64,000 nt of DNA from Butyrivibrio fibrisolvens (GTDB lineage: Bacteria > Bacillota > Clostridia > Lachnospirales > Lachnospiraceae). Below, piece by piece: positions 9,568-17,714 of the stretch. Location of the stretch: positions 3,224,001-3,288,000 of the forward strand of contig NZ_CP065800.1 of assembly GCF_023206215.1 (NCBI RefSeq), in the 5' to 3' direction. The notes under the pieces are model-generated. The model did no database searches. It had not been told where the DNA came from and saw nothing but the letters and a program-made list of their open reading frames with translations. Numbering within the stretch: the first letter of the stretch is position 1; every line of letters starts with the position of its first letter. The translations under genes were made by a program, and so were the position numbers.

Positions 9568-9924
9568 TTAGTTAAGTGTCGCAAGAACTGCTCCTGCTTC
9601 TACTGAATCACCTACTGCGCAGTCAATGCTTGCAACAGTTCCGTCTGAAGGAGCAACCATAGGAATCTCCATCTTCATAGACTCGATTGTAACAACAGCG
9701 TCACCCTTCTTAACAGCCTGTCCTACGTTAGCGTTAACCTTAACAACCTTTCCGGCTGCACCGGCTTCAACCTTGATTGAACCAGCACCAGCGGATGCCT
9801 TCTTAGCTGCAGGAGCTTTCTTAGGAGCTGCCTTTGGAGCTGCTGCAGGAGCTGCGCCGCCTGCACCTTCTTCTACTGTAACATCATATACGTTGCCATT
9901 TACGGTAATAGTATAGTTTTTCAT
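9568..9924 (-). CDS. biotin carboxyl carrier protein of the decarboxylase
   Basis: Protein of 118 residues carrying the mobile biotin. After a short N-terminal strand region ([15 protein letters not shown]) comes a flexible Ala-Pro-Lys linker (about 20-47), then a biotinyl domain (50-118) with the hallmark ESMKMEIP. Lys84 is the biotinylated residue. The size and the Ala/Pro linker match GcdC/MmdC or the 1.3S subunit of transcarboxylase. It should shuttle the carboxyl group between the 12S-like enzyme, the 5S-like enzyme and the OadB pump encoded around it. Confidence 0.95.
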   Translation of the reverse strand: MKNYTITVNGNVYDVTVEEGAGGAAPAAAPKAAPKKAPAAKKASAGAGSIKVEAGAAGKVVKVNANVGQAVKKGDAVVTIESMKMEIPMVAPSDGTVASIDCAVGDSVEAGAVLATLN

Positions 9925-10012
9925 GTTTATCCCTTCCTGCCGTATGTATAACGGCTTCGAAATTTTATGTGAATCCTGTAAATTCTTATCTTGTGTTGCC
10001 GTGAGGCATCAG

Positions 10013-10408
10013 TTATGCTCTGGCTCCGGAACGTCTCTTTCTAATAGAACGAACAACAAATCCATCACCGGATGCAGAAGCGTTACTTCCCTCATAAGCT
10101 GCGATAGCTGCTGCAATTACAGCAACAAGCTCATCATCATCAGAAAGATCCTCTTCTTCTACAACCTCAGGAGCTGCTGCAGGCTTGTTTGCAGGAGCTG
10201 GAGCAGGCTGTTTCTTACCGATCTTTCCGATCATAGGGAAAAGAGAAATGATCAGACTGATAAGAATAAGTACTGCAAATGCAGTTCCCATTCCAAGCAG
10301 TGTATTAATACCCGCATCAGCAAGAGCGTCAGCCATTGAAGTAGTTCCAGTTGCTTCAAGAGCTATAGGAAGATAAGATAAAGAACTTGTAAAAAATTCC
10401 ATCATCAT
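10013..10408 (-). CDS. OadG-like small membrane subunit
   Basis: Protein of up to 131 residues with one transmembrane helix at about 37-59, followed by a Lys/Pro/Ala linker and an acidic segment with DELVAVIAAAIAAYEG. This matches the gamma/delta subunits (OadG, MmdD) that anchor sodium-pumping decarboxylases. The C-terminus is basic (VVRSIRKRRSGARA). Three ATGs in a row (10408, 10405, 10402) follow AAGGAGG; the second or third has the better spacing, so the true protein may be one or two residues shorter. It starts 8 bp after the carboxyltransferase stop. Assignment is by topology and context more than by a strict motif. Confidence 0.8.
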   Translation of the reverse strand: MMMEFFTSSLSYLPIALEATGTTSMADALADAGINTLLGMGTAFAVLILISLIISLFPMIGKIGKKQPAPAPANKPAAAPEVVEEEDLSDDDELVAVIAAAIAAYEGSNASASGDGFVVRSIRKRRSGARA

Positions 10409-10416
10409 TTACCTCC

Positions 10417-11838
10417 TTATTTCGTTACATGCTTCTTTGCAGGTTTAGCTTCTCTCTTTGTAAAAAGCATTTCTAATGCACCGATAACATATTTTCTTGT
10501 ATCTGCAGGCTCGATGATCTCGTCAACATAGCCTCTTCTTGCAGCACTTACAGCGCTGTTCTGAAGCTTAGCATACTCAGCTGCGATCTCATTAACCTCT
10601 TCTGCGCTCTTACCATCACCGATGATCTTGGCAGCCATATCTGCTTCCATAGTTCCGATCTGGGAATCAGGCCAGCATACATTGATATCTGCCTTAGAGT
10701 TCATGATAACGAATGCGCTACCAAGAGCCTTACCTGTAACAACGTTAACCTTCGGAACAGAAGCATTACCAAGTGCAGAAACAAGTGATGCTGCATTCTT
10801 GGCAAGTCTTCTCTCCTCACATGTTGTTGCAAGGAATCCCTTTACGTTAGTGAATGTAACGATAGGAAGATCGAATGCATCGCAGAAACGTACAAAATCA
10901 GCAGCCTTCTCAAGACCGTTTGCTGTAAGAACTGCATCGAACTTCTCTTTTTCTTTACCATTTTCATCAAATACTACGCTGCGGTTTGCAACAGCACCTA
11001 CTGTAGCACCGTTAAGCTTGATGAATCCTGTAACCATCTCTTTAGCGTACTCTCTCTTTGTTTCAAAGAAAACGCCGTTATCTGAAAGAATTGAAAGTGC
11101 AAGTGCAGGATCTGCAACTGCTCCGTCAAAATTCTCAAGTGATCTGTTAAGATCATCAGCACACTCTTCATAGAAGTCGCTGTCTTCGTTATTGGAAGGA
11201 AGAAGACTTACAAGCTGACGAATCTCGTTGTAGATTGTCTCTTCATCACCAGCTACATCTACGATTCCAGTCTTAGAGCTCTGGAAATCAGCAGCTGCTG
11301 TGTCACACTTCTCTTCATAATTGCCTTTAATGGAATTTGGAGAATTAACGAAAAGCTTTCCGTTCTTGGTCTCCATGAATGTAAAATCAGAAAGTGCCGG
11401 TACAAGTGCCAGACCACCACCACAGCCACCGAATACAGCTGTGATCTGAGGAACAACTCCTGAAGCCTCAACCTCTTTAGCGTAGATCTCGCCAAAAGCT
11501 GAAAGAGCATCTGTTGCCTCCTGAAGACGCATACCTGTAGAATCAATAAGACCAATTACAGGTGCTCCCATCTTGACTGCCATATCGTAGATACGTGCAA
11601 TCTTCTTTGCATGCATTTCACCAACGGAACCGCCTAGTACACTTGCGTCCTGGCTGTATACATACACAAGGTTACCATCGATGACACCATATCCCGTAAC
11701 AACACCATCGGATGGAGTCTCTGACTGTTTCAGACCGAAGTCAGTGCTCCTTGCTGTAACCATAGCACCAATTTCGACGAAACTGTTCTCATCGAGTAAA
11801 GCATTAATTCTTTGACTCGCCTGTGAAGTACTACTCAT
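10417..11838 (-). CDS. acyl-CoA carboxyltransferase, MmdA / transcarboxylase 12S type
   Basis: Protein of 473 residues and first gene of the operon. Two crotonase-like carboxyltransferase halves are visible. The N half has the GGSVGEMHAKK and FGGCGGGLALVPAL loops that form the oxyanion hole and bind CoA. The C half has NVKGFLATTCEE and VVTGKALGSAFVIM. Family members decarboxylate or transcarboxylate methylmalonyl-, propionyl-, glutaconyl- or malonyl-CoA with biotin. It is shorter than typical MmdA (about 510-520), and the central region is reduced. Substrate cannot be decided from sequence; methylmalonyl-CoA is the commonest in this gene order. Confidence 0.85.
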   Translation of the reverse strand: MSSTSQASQRINALLDENSFVEIGAMVTARSTDFGLKQSETPSDGVVTGYGVIDGNLVYVYSQDASVLGGSVGEMHAKKIARIYDMAVKMGAPVIGLIDSTGMRLQEATDALSAFGEIYAKEVEASGVVPQITAVFGGCGGGLALVPALSDFTFMETKNGKLFVNSPNSIKGNYEEKCDTAAADFQSSKTGIVDVAGDEETIYNEIRQLVSLLPSNNEDSDFYEECADDLNRSLENFDGAVADPALALSILSDNGVFFETKREYAKEMVTGFIKLNGATVGAVANRSVVFDENGKEKEKFDAVLTANGLEKAADFVRFCDAFDLPIVTFTNVKGFLATTCEERRLAKNAASLVSALGNASVPKVNVVTGKALGSAFVIMNSKADINVCWPDSQIGTMEADMAAKIIGDGKSAEEVNEIAAEYAKLQNSAVSAARRGYVDEIIEPADTRKYVIGALEMLFTKREAKPAKKHVTK

Positions 11839-12037
11839 TTACTTACCTCCGTATAATATATGTTGACGTTAAAGCACTCGCAAGTAGAAACATATTGATT
11901 TGTTTGTGAAATGAAATCTCTTACATGTCCTAAAACTTGATAATGCCAAACTTTTCACAAATATTATTGTAACATAAACAAATCGGAAATAGTACAGTAT
12001 TTATAAGGATTTTTATATAATAACGCTTAAAAAATTT

Positions 12038-12117
12038 AATTGTATACACAATTAAATCTGTAATTGTGATATTGAAAGTATTCTTTTACTTTTTCCAATA
12101 TCAAAATTACAGATTTT
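12038..12117. repeat. two adjacent hairpins in the scpB-carboxyltransferase gap
   Basis: The 302-bp gap 11839-12141 holds two perfect or near-perfect inverted repeats. TTTAATTGT, ATAC, ACAATTAAA lies at about 12036-12057. A longer stem pairs AAATCTGTAATTGTGATATTG (12054-12074) with CAATATCAAAATTACAGATTT (12095-12115 region). Neither has a good T-run, although both sit 3' of scpB on the minus strand. They may act as a terminator or RNA stabiliser for the scp operon, or as an operator for the carboxylase operon starting at 11838. The remainder of the gap is AT-rich. Confidence 0.6.
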
Positions 12118-12141
12118 ATATTAGTAAACATGAAGATATGG

Positions 12142-12711
12142 TCAGATATCCAATTTGACATCTATCTCTTTTTCAGCCTCTTTTTTGAACTCTTCTGCAT
12201 GATCTATATCAATTGAAGGCAGATCATCGACAGATCTTACTCCAAAAGATCTAAGGAACTGTTCTGTAGTTCCGAACAAGATAGGTCTTCCGGGAGCATC
12301 CATACGGCCCAGCTCCTTTACAAGCTCGAATTCTACAAGCCTGTTAACAGCATGATCTGAATTGACTCCGCGGATACGCTCTACTTCAGCTTTGGTAACA
12401 GGCTGCTTGTAAGCAATGATCGAAAGAGTCTCAAGAAGAGAATCCGTAAGAATGTACTTCTTTGGTGAACTCGCAACCTTGATAAGCTGAGGATAAAAAT
12501 CCTTCTTGGTGCTAAGCTGCAGTGAATCTTCCAGTTCCAGCAGATTTATTCCGCTGTCATTTTTTTTATATTTATCTTTAAGATACTCTATCTGTTCTTT
12601 TACTTCTTCTATACTTTCTTCAAGAGCATCTGCAAGCTTGGACACTTCAACAGAATCTCCCATTGTAAAAAGAATAGCCTCAATAGCTGCTGCTCCTTCT
12701 TTCTTTTTCAT
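12142..12711 (-). CDS. scpB: segregation and condensation protein B
   Basis: Cytosolic condensin accessory protein of 189 residues. Two winged-helix domains are expected. Conserved ScpB stretches are present: IEAILFTMGDSV near the start, LLETLSIIAYKQPVTKAEVE in the second winged helix, GVNSDHAVNRLVE, and GRPILFGTTEQFLRSFGV. Its stop ends the three-gene metallophosphoesterase-scpA-scpB operon. The ATG follows the scpA stop after one base (TGA T ATG), so translation is coupled. ScpB dimers bridge ScpA and SMC in chromosome segregation (established). Confidence 0.95.
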   Translation of the reverse strand: MKKKEGAAAIEAILFTMGDSVEVSKLADALEESIEEVKEQIEYLKDKYKKNDSGINLLELEDSLQLSTKKDFYPQLIKVASSPKKYILTDSLLETLSIIAYKQPVTKAEVERIRGVNSDHAVNRLVEFELVKELGRMDAPGRPILFGTTEQFLRSFGVRSVDDLPSIDIDHAEEFKKEAEKEIDVKLDI

Positions 12712-12712
12712 A

Positions 12713-13522
12713 TCAGCTCTGCTCCTTTTCTAATTCCATAGCTGTCTTAACCGCCTCTTCCTCGTCCATCTCTTCACCAAACTTATTTGAAGTTATGGTT
12801 ATATCCGCAAAAGTGTCATCCTGAGTCACAGTAACTTCTCCAAGTTTGATCTCTTCTAAGATTACAAGAAACGCAACAATGATCTCAGCCTTAGTTGCTT
12901 GTTCCTGCAAGAGTTTTCTAAAGCTGAAGCTCTTATGTTTTCTGACATAAGCTTTAATAAAAAGAGTCTTCTCATCAATATCAACAGACTCTCGTTCAAT
13001 TCGTCCGAACGTACTTCTAACAGGATCGATCTTATCTTCCTGCCTTCGAATCAATTCCTGGAATATCTCGTTTAGTTTCTGAAGATTGTTATCACCAACA
13101 AGCTCCGCGTAATCTATAGGAGGTTCATAAGACGTAACTTCTGAAGGAAGGTTCTGCTTACGATAAAAATACATATCGCCGCCATCGAATCTCTGCGCCA
13201 GCTCTCCCGACAGATACTTGAACATCTTGTGCTCAAGGAGTTTTTCAACAAGTTCTGCTCTTGGATCCTCCTCTTCGCCTTCTTCATTGACTTCGCGAGG
13301 AAGCAGCATCTTGCACTTTATATCCATAAGTTCAGCCGCCATGACCAGAAATTCACTGGTAACATCCATGTCCTCTTTCTCCATAAGGCTAAGGTATTCA
13401 AGATACTGAGCTGTGATAGTGGAGATCGGAATATCATAAATCTCAACTTTATTTTTATCTATAAGATGAAGCAGAAGGTCCAAAGGTCCTTCAAATGCCT
13501 CAAGCTTAACTTCAAGTGACAT
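12713..13522 (-). CDS. scpA: segregation and condensation protein A (kleisin)
   Basis: Kleisin subunit of the SMC-ScpAB complex, 269 residues. The N-terminal SMC-binding helix bundle begins with the diagnostic FEGPLDLLLHLIDKNKVEIYDI (the FxGPLDLLL signature), followed by ITAQYLEYL and AAELMDIKCKMLLP. The C-terminal winged helix that binds the SMC head includes VVAFLVILEEIK-like residues (IIVAFLVILEEIKLGEVTV). Start and upstream stop overlap as TAATG with the metallophosphoesterase gene, a classic coupling arrangement. An acidic insertion (NEEGEEEDPRAE) follows the first domain. Confidence 0.95.
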   Translation of the reverse strand: MSLEVKLEAFEGPLDLLLHLIDKNKVEIYDIPISTITAQYLEYLSLMEKEDMDVTSEFLVMAAELMDIKCKMLLPREVNEEGEEEDPRAELVEKLLEHKMFKYLSGELAQRFDGGDMYFYRKQNLPSEVTSYEPPIDYAELVGDNNLQKLNEIFQELIRRQEDKIDPVRSTFGRIERESVDIDEKTLFIKAYVRKHKSFSFRKLLQEQATKAEIIVAFLVILEEIKLGEVTVTQDDTFADITITSNKFGEEMDEEEAVKTAMELEKEQS

Positions 13523-14418
13523 TACTGTGCCTCCCCATTATCAGCTTCAAGGTCGATCACCACAAGTTCTCCGGGATTAAATACCCTGATAGGAATAGTA
13601 TGTGTCCAAAGCCCTCTGGACAGAACCATGGTATGACCACCTATCTTAAACAATCCGCCATCATATTTTGGAAAAAGAATAAGTGCCGGAGATATTACAC
13701 CTCCAAGCAAAGGAAGTTTTATGATACCTCCGTGAATATGGCCTGACAAAACAAGGTCTGCTCCCCACTTTGCATATTTAGGAAAATACTGGGGATTGTG
13801 TGCTATAAGAAGATTAAATCTATCTTCATCAGGTTTGCCTATCATGCTATCAAGATAATCATCCTTCATTCGGCGTATGATAACTTTCCTGAAATATTCA
13901 TGAGGAAGCTCAAGACCTGTTATCCTGATACCATATTCATCAAGAAACATCTTATCATTGTTCAAAAGATTCACGCCAAAACTGCTCATATCATTGATAT
14001 ATGTATCATAAAATTGCCCAAAGCCTTCATAATACCAGTTAAGCTCACTTTCGTGATTGCCATTTGCTGCATACACAGGATATCTGGATGCAAGCTCTCT
14101 GACAAGTCCCTTCTCTAAAGGCCATGTCTTACGAGGCGAAGAGCCTGTAAGAATGTCTCCTGAAAAGACAATGATATCAGGATTTAGTTCATCTATAGCT
14201 TTGATAAGGTTCTTGTTATCATCGCCATACTGCCAGCCGTGAATATCAGATAAATGGCATATTCGAAGACTTTTTTTAAGCTTAGAACTCTTTACGTTAT
14301 ATTTTCTAATAACAAATCTTTTTGAATTATATATACTGTTACAGATACCTATAACAGCGCAGACAATGATCAGTATGATCAGAATTTCCAATATTTTAAT
14401 CAGCAAATTAAAACCCAA
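13522..14418 (-). CDS. membrane-anchored metallophosphoesterase
   Basis: Protein of 298 residues with an N-terminal transmembrane helix (about 7-29) and a calcineurin-type phosphoesterase domain. Metal ligands are visible: LSDIHG (Asp58, His60), FSGDIL (Asp88), GNHES (Asn121-His122) and later LIAHNPQ and SGHIHGG. This matches the YkuE/YaeI-like subgroup, some members of which act on lipid-linked phosphodiesters (family knowledge; substrate here unknown). It heads the operon with scpA and scpB. The catalytic domain lies after a single N-terminal helix, so its side of the membrane cannot be settled from sequence. Confidence 0.9.
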   Translation of the reverse strand: MGFNLLIKILEILIILIIVCAVIGICNSIYNSKRFVIRKYNVKSSKLKKSLRICHLSDIHGWQYGDDNKNLIKAIDELNPDIIVFSGDILTGSSPRKTWPLEKGLVRELASRYPVYAANGNHESELNWYYEGFGQFYDTYINDMSSFGVNLLNNDKMFLDEYGIRITGLELPHEYFRKVIIRRMKDDYLDSMIGKPDEDRFNLLIAHNPQYFPKYAKWGADLVLSGHIHGGIIKLPLLGGVISPALILFPKYDGGLFKIGGHTMVLSRGLWTHTIPIRVFNPGELVVIDLEADNGEAQ

Positions 14419-14495
14419 CTTTCGTGAAATGTATTGCTACTATGTAATCTATTGCAAATATAAAACATAATTGCAATCATAAAGCTACCATGATA

Positions 14496-14533
14496 AAAGA
14501 AAAGCCCTTGATTTTATATAAAAACCAAGGGCT
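14496..14533 (-). terminator. intrinsic terminator after rpsU
   Basis: On the minus strand AGCCCTTGG and CAAGGGCT pair around TTTTATATAAAA (the stem extends to about 13 bp) and are followed by TTTCTTTT. It lies 9 bp after the rpsU stop and separates rpsU from the metallophosphoesterase operon. Confidence 0.9.
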
Positions 14534-14541
14534 GTATTTCT

Positions 14542-14718
14542 TTAGTTGTATTTACGCTTTCTAGCAGCTTCAGACTTCTTCTTACGCTTTACGCTAGGCT
14601 TCTCGTAATGTTCTCTCTTACGAATCTCCTGCTGGATACCAGCCTTAGCACAACTTCTCTTAAAACGACGAAGTGCGGAGTCAAGTGTTTCATTCTCTTT
14701 TACTATAACTGTTGACAT
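14542..14718 (-). CDS. rpsU: 30S ribosomal protein S21
   Basis: Small basic ribosomal protein of 58 residues. The translation begins [20 protein letters not shown] and ends with a very basic tail ([15 protein letters not shown]), which matches S21 over its whole length. Motifs SCAKAGI and [12 protein letters not shown] are typical of Firmicutes. GGGAGG lies about 11 nt upstream of the ATG, a slightly long spacing. The gene has its own sigma-A promoter (14810-14838) and a terminator just downstream, so it is monocistronic. Confidence 0.97.
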   Translation of the reverse strand: MSTVIVKENETLDSALRRFKRSCAKAGIQQEIRKREHYEKPSVKRKKKSEAARKRKYN

Positions 14719-14809
14719 ATATTCTCTACCCTCCCTTCAGTCCCGTTACATTATTGAACTGATCGGGTTATTTACTTAAGTTAAATCAATTTAACTCACA
14801 GCATTTAAA

Positions 14810-14838
14810 ATTATATACTGTTTTATTTCGATAGTCAA
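14810..14838 (-). promoter_or_regulatory. sigma-A promoter for rpsU
   Basis: TTGACT (14838-14833), a 17-bp spacer and TATAAT (14815-14810), reading toward rpsU. Transcription should start about 85 nt before the rpsU ATG. The leader holds nothing else that I recognise. Confidence 0.85.
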
Positions 14839-14858
14839 GGGGGTCTTTGACATCTTTT

Positions 14859-17591
14859 TTACTGGATCTGACCGGCAAGCACTTCAGCAGCCTTCTTGAG
14901 GGCATCTTCGATACCTGCAGGATTCTTACCACCAGCCTGAGCCATGTTAGGACGACCGCCACCGCCGCCTCCTACCATAGGAGCTATCTCTTTAACAAGA
15001 TTGCCGGCATGTGCACCCTTCTTAACAGCTGAGTCAGAAGCCATTGTCATGATGCTGACCTTGCCACCATTATCACTCATAAGAACTACAACGCAGTCTC
15101 CAAGCTTCTCTTTAAGAGAATCTCCAAGTTCACGAAGTCCGTTCATATCTACATCCTTAAGTGACTTAGCTACAAGCTTAAGACCCTTAACATCTACAGC
15201 ATCATCAGCTGCATTACCAAGAGCTTCCTTGGCAGCGCTGCTCTTTAAGGACTCGTTCTCGCTCTTAACAGCTTTAAGTTCTTCCTGAAGCTTCTTGATG
15301 TGATCATACAAAGTATCTGGTGTAGCCTTGAGAAGAGCTGCTGCATCCTTGGCATTTTGCTCAAGCTCTTTGTAATACTCTGTTACATTGCTGCCTGTGA
15401 TAGCTTCAATACGTCTAACGCCTGCAGCAACACCGGACTCAGAAAGGATCTTGAACTGGCCGATCTGTCTTGTATTTGATACATGTGTACCACCACAAAG
15501 CTCTATAGACCAGTCACCCATGTTAACAACTCTTACGCTGTCACCGTACTTTTCTCCGAACAGAGCCATAGCACCTGACTTCTTAGCTTCTTCAAGAGTC
15601 ATAACCTGTGTATTAACATCAAGTTCAGCTGCAATCTTCTCATTTACAAGCTCTTCAACCTTCTGGATCTCAGCAGGTGTCATTGCCTTAAAGTGAGAGA
15701 AGTCGAATCTTGTACGATCTGCATCCTGATATGATCCAGCCTGCTCTACGTGTGTACCAAGCACCTCACGAAGTGCCTTCTGCATAAGGTGAGTTGCAGA
15801 ATGATTACGGCATGTAGCCATACGACCATGCTTGCAAACCTTAAGTGTAACCTTATCTCCTGTCTTGAACATACCCTTAACAACGCGGCCTATCATAGCG
15901 ATCTTAGATCCGGCAACATGCTCTGTACTCTCAACCTTGAATACAGCAACCGCCTTATCATTGCAGCTATCGCAGCCAAGTGCATCATGCTCAGCGCTGT
16001 CAACATCAGCAGGATACAGGAAAATCTTACCATGATCTCCTACCTGACCACCCATTGTTCCATAGAAAGGTGTCTGGGAAGTTATGATCGCACCTGTCAT
16101 TCCATCTGTAAGAGCATCAGCAACAGCATTCTCTGCATCTTCATCAGCAGCATGCAGCTCAGCCATAGCTACGATAGTAGAATCAGCTACAAGCTTATCA
16201 TAGCCGATAAACTCTGAATTGATACTAGGATCAATATCTTCGTATACAGTTGCATCAGCGCCCATGTAGTTACTTACTTTACGAGCAGCTCTAGCTGTAT
16301 CACGCTGATTCTTCATAGCCTTTTCGAATCCTTCTGCATCTACTAAGAATCCGTTCTCAGCAAGGATCTCTTCTGTAGAATCAAGAGGGAATCCGTATGT
16401 ATCATATAATTTGAATGCATCTTCACCTGACAATGTATTCTTGCCGGCAGCCTTAAGCTCTTCCTGCATATTTGCAAGGATCTCAAGACCCTGTTCGAAC
16501 GTCTTCTCGAATTTATCCTCTTCCTGACGGATAACATTAAGGATGAAGTCCTTCTTCTCCTCAAGCTCAGGATAACCATCCTTAGAACCTGCAATTACAG
16601 AAAGTGCAAGCTCAGGAAGGAATGAACCGCTTATTCCAAGCTTTCTTCCATGTCTTACAGCGCGGCGGATGATTCTTCTAAGAACATATCCTCTTCCTTC
16701 GTTGCTAGGCATGATACCGTCTGAGATCATGAAAGTAGTAGAACGGATATGATCTGTTACGATACGAACAGATACATCGCTTTCTTCTGTTCCTTCTGCT
16801 TCATACTGTACGCCGCCTGCCATCTCGCAGATCTTATCACGAAGAGCTTTAATTGTATCTACATCAAAGATTGATCCAACATCCTGAACTGCAACAGCAA
16901 GTCTTTCAAGACCCATACCTGTATCAATGTTCTTCTGTACAAGGTCTGTGTAGTTGCCATGTCCATCATTGTTGAACTGAGAGAATACAACGTTCCATAC
17001 TTCCATGAAACGATCGCCTTCTCCGCCCAGTACATCCTCAGGACCTGTACCGTATTTCTCACCGCGATCATAGTAGATCTCTGTACAAGGACCGCAAGGG
17101 CCTGAACCATGCTCCCAGAAGTTATCTTCCTTACCAAGCTTTATGATACGCTCAGCAGGAATATGCATCTTATCAGTCCAAATCTTGAAAGCCTCATCAT
17201 CATCCACATATACAGAAGGATACAGACGCTCTGCATCAAGACCTACAACCTCTGTAAGGAATTCCCATGCCCACGGAATAGCTTCTTCTTTGAAGTAGTC
17301 TCCAAAAGAGAAGTTACCAAGCATTTCAAAGAATGTACCGTGGCGAGCTGTCTTACCAACATTCTCAAGGTCACCTGTACGGATACACTTCTGACAAGTA
17401 GTAACTCTGCGCTTTGGCGGAACCTCCTGGCCTGTGAAGTAAGGCTTAAGTGGTGCCATACCTGAGTTAATGATAAGAAGTGAATTATCATTATGTGGTA
17501 CAAGTGAAAAACTATTCATACGAAGATGATCTTTGCTCTCAAAGAACTTAAGATACATCTCACGAAGTTCATTAACACTATATTTCTTCAT
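14859..17591 (-). CDS. alaS: alanyl-tRNA synthetase
   Basis: Charges tRNA-Ala; 910 residues. I place the start at 17591 (MKKYSVNELREMYLKFF) because AAGGAA lies 5 nt upstream; the longer frame adds 11 residues with no site. Class II catalytic core motifs are present (FFESKDH, GMAPLKPYF, GNFSFGDYFKEEAI, GRGYVLRRIIRRAVRHG). The editing domain has zinc ligands HSATHLM and ELCGGTHV. The C-Ala/DHHA1 domain ends with the glycine loop MVGGGGGGRPNMAQAGG. The length is normal. It has its own promoter downstream of a terminator after glyS, so the two synthetase genes can be transcribed separately. Confidence 0.97.
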   Translation of the reverse strand: MKKYSVNELREMYLKFFESKDHLRMNSFSLVPHNDNSLLIINSGMAPLKPYFTGQEVPPKRRVTTCQKCIRTGDLENVGKTARHGTFFEMLGNFSFGDYFKEEAIPWAWEFLTEVVGLDAERLYPSVYVDDDEAFKIWTDKMHIPAERIIKLGKEDNFWEHGSGPCGPCTEIYYDRGEKYGTGPEDVLGGEGDRFMEVWNVVFSQFNNDGHGNYTDLVQKNIDTGMGLERLAVAVQDVGSIFDVDTIKALRDKICEMAGGVQYEAEGTEESDVSVRIVTDHIRSTTFMISDGIMPSNEGRGYVLRRIIRRAVRHGRKLGISGSFLPELALSVIAGSKDGYPELEEKKDFILNVIRQEEDKFEKTFEQGLEILANMQEELKAAGKNTLSGEDAFKLYDTYGFPLDSTEEILAENGFLVDAEGFEKAMKNQRDTARAARKVSNYMGADATVYEDIDPSINSEFIGYDKLVADSTIVAMAELHAADEDAENAVADALTDGMTGAIITSQTPFYGTMGGQVGDHGKIFLYPADVDSAEHDALGCDSCNDKAVAVFKVESTEHVAGSKIAMIGRVVKGMFKTGDKVTLKVCKHGRMATCRNHSATHLMQKALREVLGTHVEQAGSYQDADRTRFDFSHFKAMTPAEIQKVEELVNEKIAAELDVNTQVMTLEEAKKSGAMALFGEKYGDSVRVVNMGDWSIELCGGTHVSNTRQIGQFKILSESGVAAGVRRIEAITGSNVTEYYKELEQNAKDAAALLKATPDTLYDHIKKLQEELKAVKSENESLKSSAAKEALGNAADDAVDVKGLKLVAKSLKDVDMNGLRELGDSLKEKLGDCVVVLMSDNGGKVSIMTMASDSAVKKGAHAGNLVKEIAPMVGGGGGGRPNMAQAGGKNPAGIEDALKKAAEVLAGQIQ

Positions 17592-17617
17592 GACTGTTCC
17601 TTTCAAAAGGCTTTGTT

Positions 17618-17646
17618 TATACAAAGTCTCAATAATATTATCTCAA
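17618..17646 (-). promoter_or_regulatory. probable sigma-A promoter for alaS
   Basis: TTGAGA (17646-17641), a 17-bp spacer and TGTATA (17623-17618) point to alaS. The -35 lies within the AT-rich tail of the glyS terminator, so terminator and promoter overlap. No T-box (no specifier stem or GGTGG-type antiterminator) fits in the short leader of about 20 nt. Confidence 0.6.
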
Positions 17647-17656
17647 AATAATATTT

Positions 17657-17689
17657 GCGTAAGATCCGCATCTATTGCAGATCTTACGT
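17657..17689 (-). terminator. terminator-like hairpin after glyS
   Basis: On the minus strand ACGTAAGATCTGCAAT pairs with ATGCGGATCTTACGC around a short loop (one G-T type mismatch) and is followed by AAATATTATTTT. It begins about 25 bp after the glyS stop. Confidence 0.7.
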
Positions 17690-17714
17690 CAAATATCTTC
17701 AAATCCTGCATTTA

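Noticed and set aside
15750..16217. A 155-residue plus-strand ORF
   Set aside because: Antisense shadow inside alaS; composition is not protein-like and there is no start signal.
17592..17714. T-box riboswitch before alaS
   Set aside because: The gap is too short and lacks the specifier loop and the GGTGG-type antiterminator; only a plain terminator and promoter are present.
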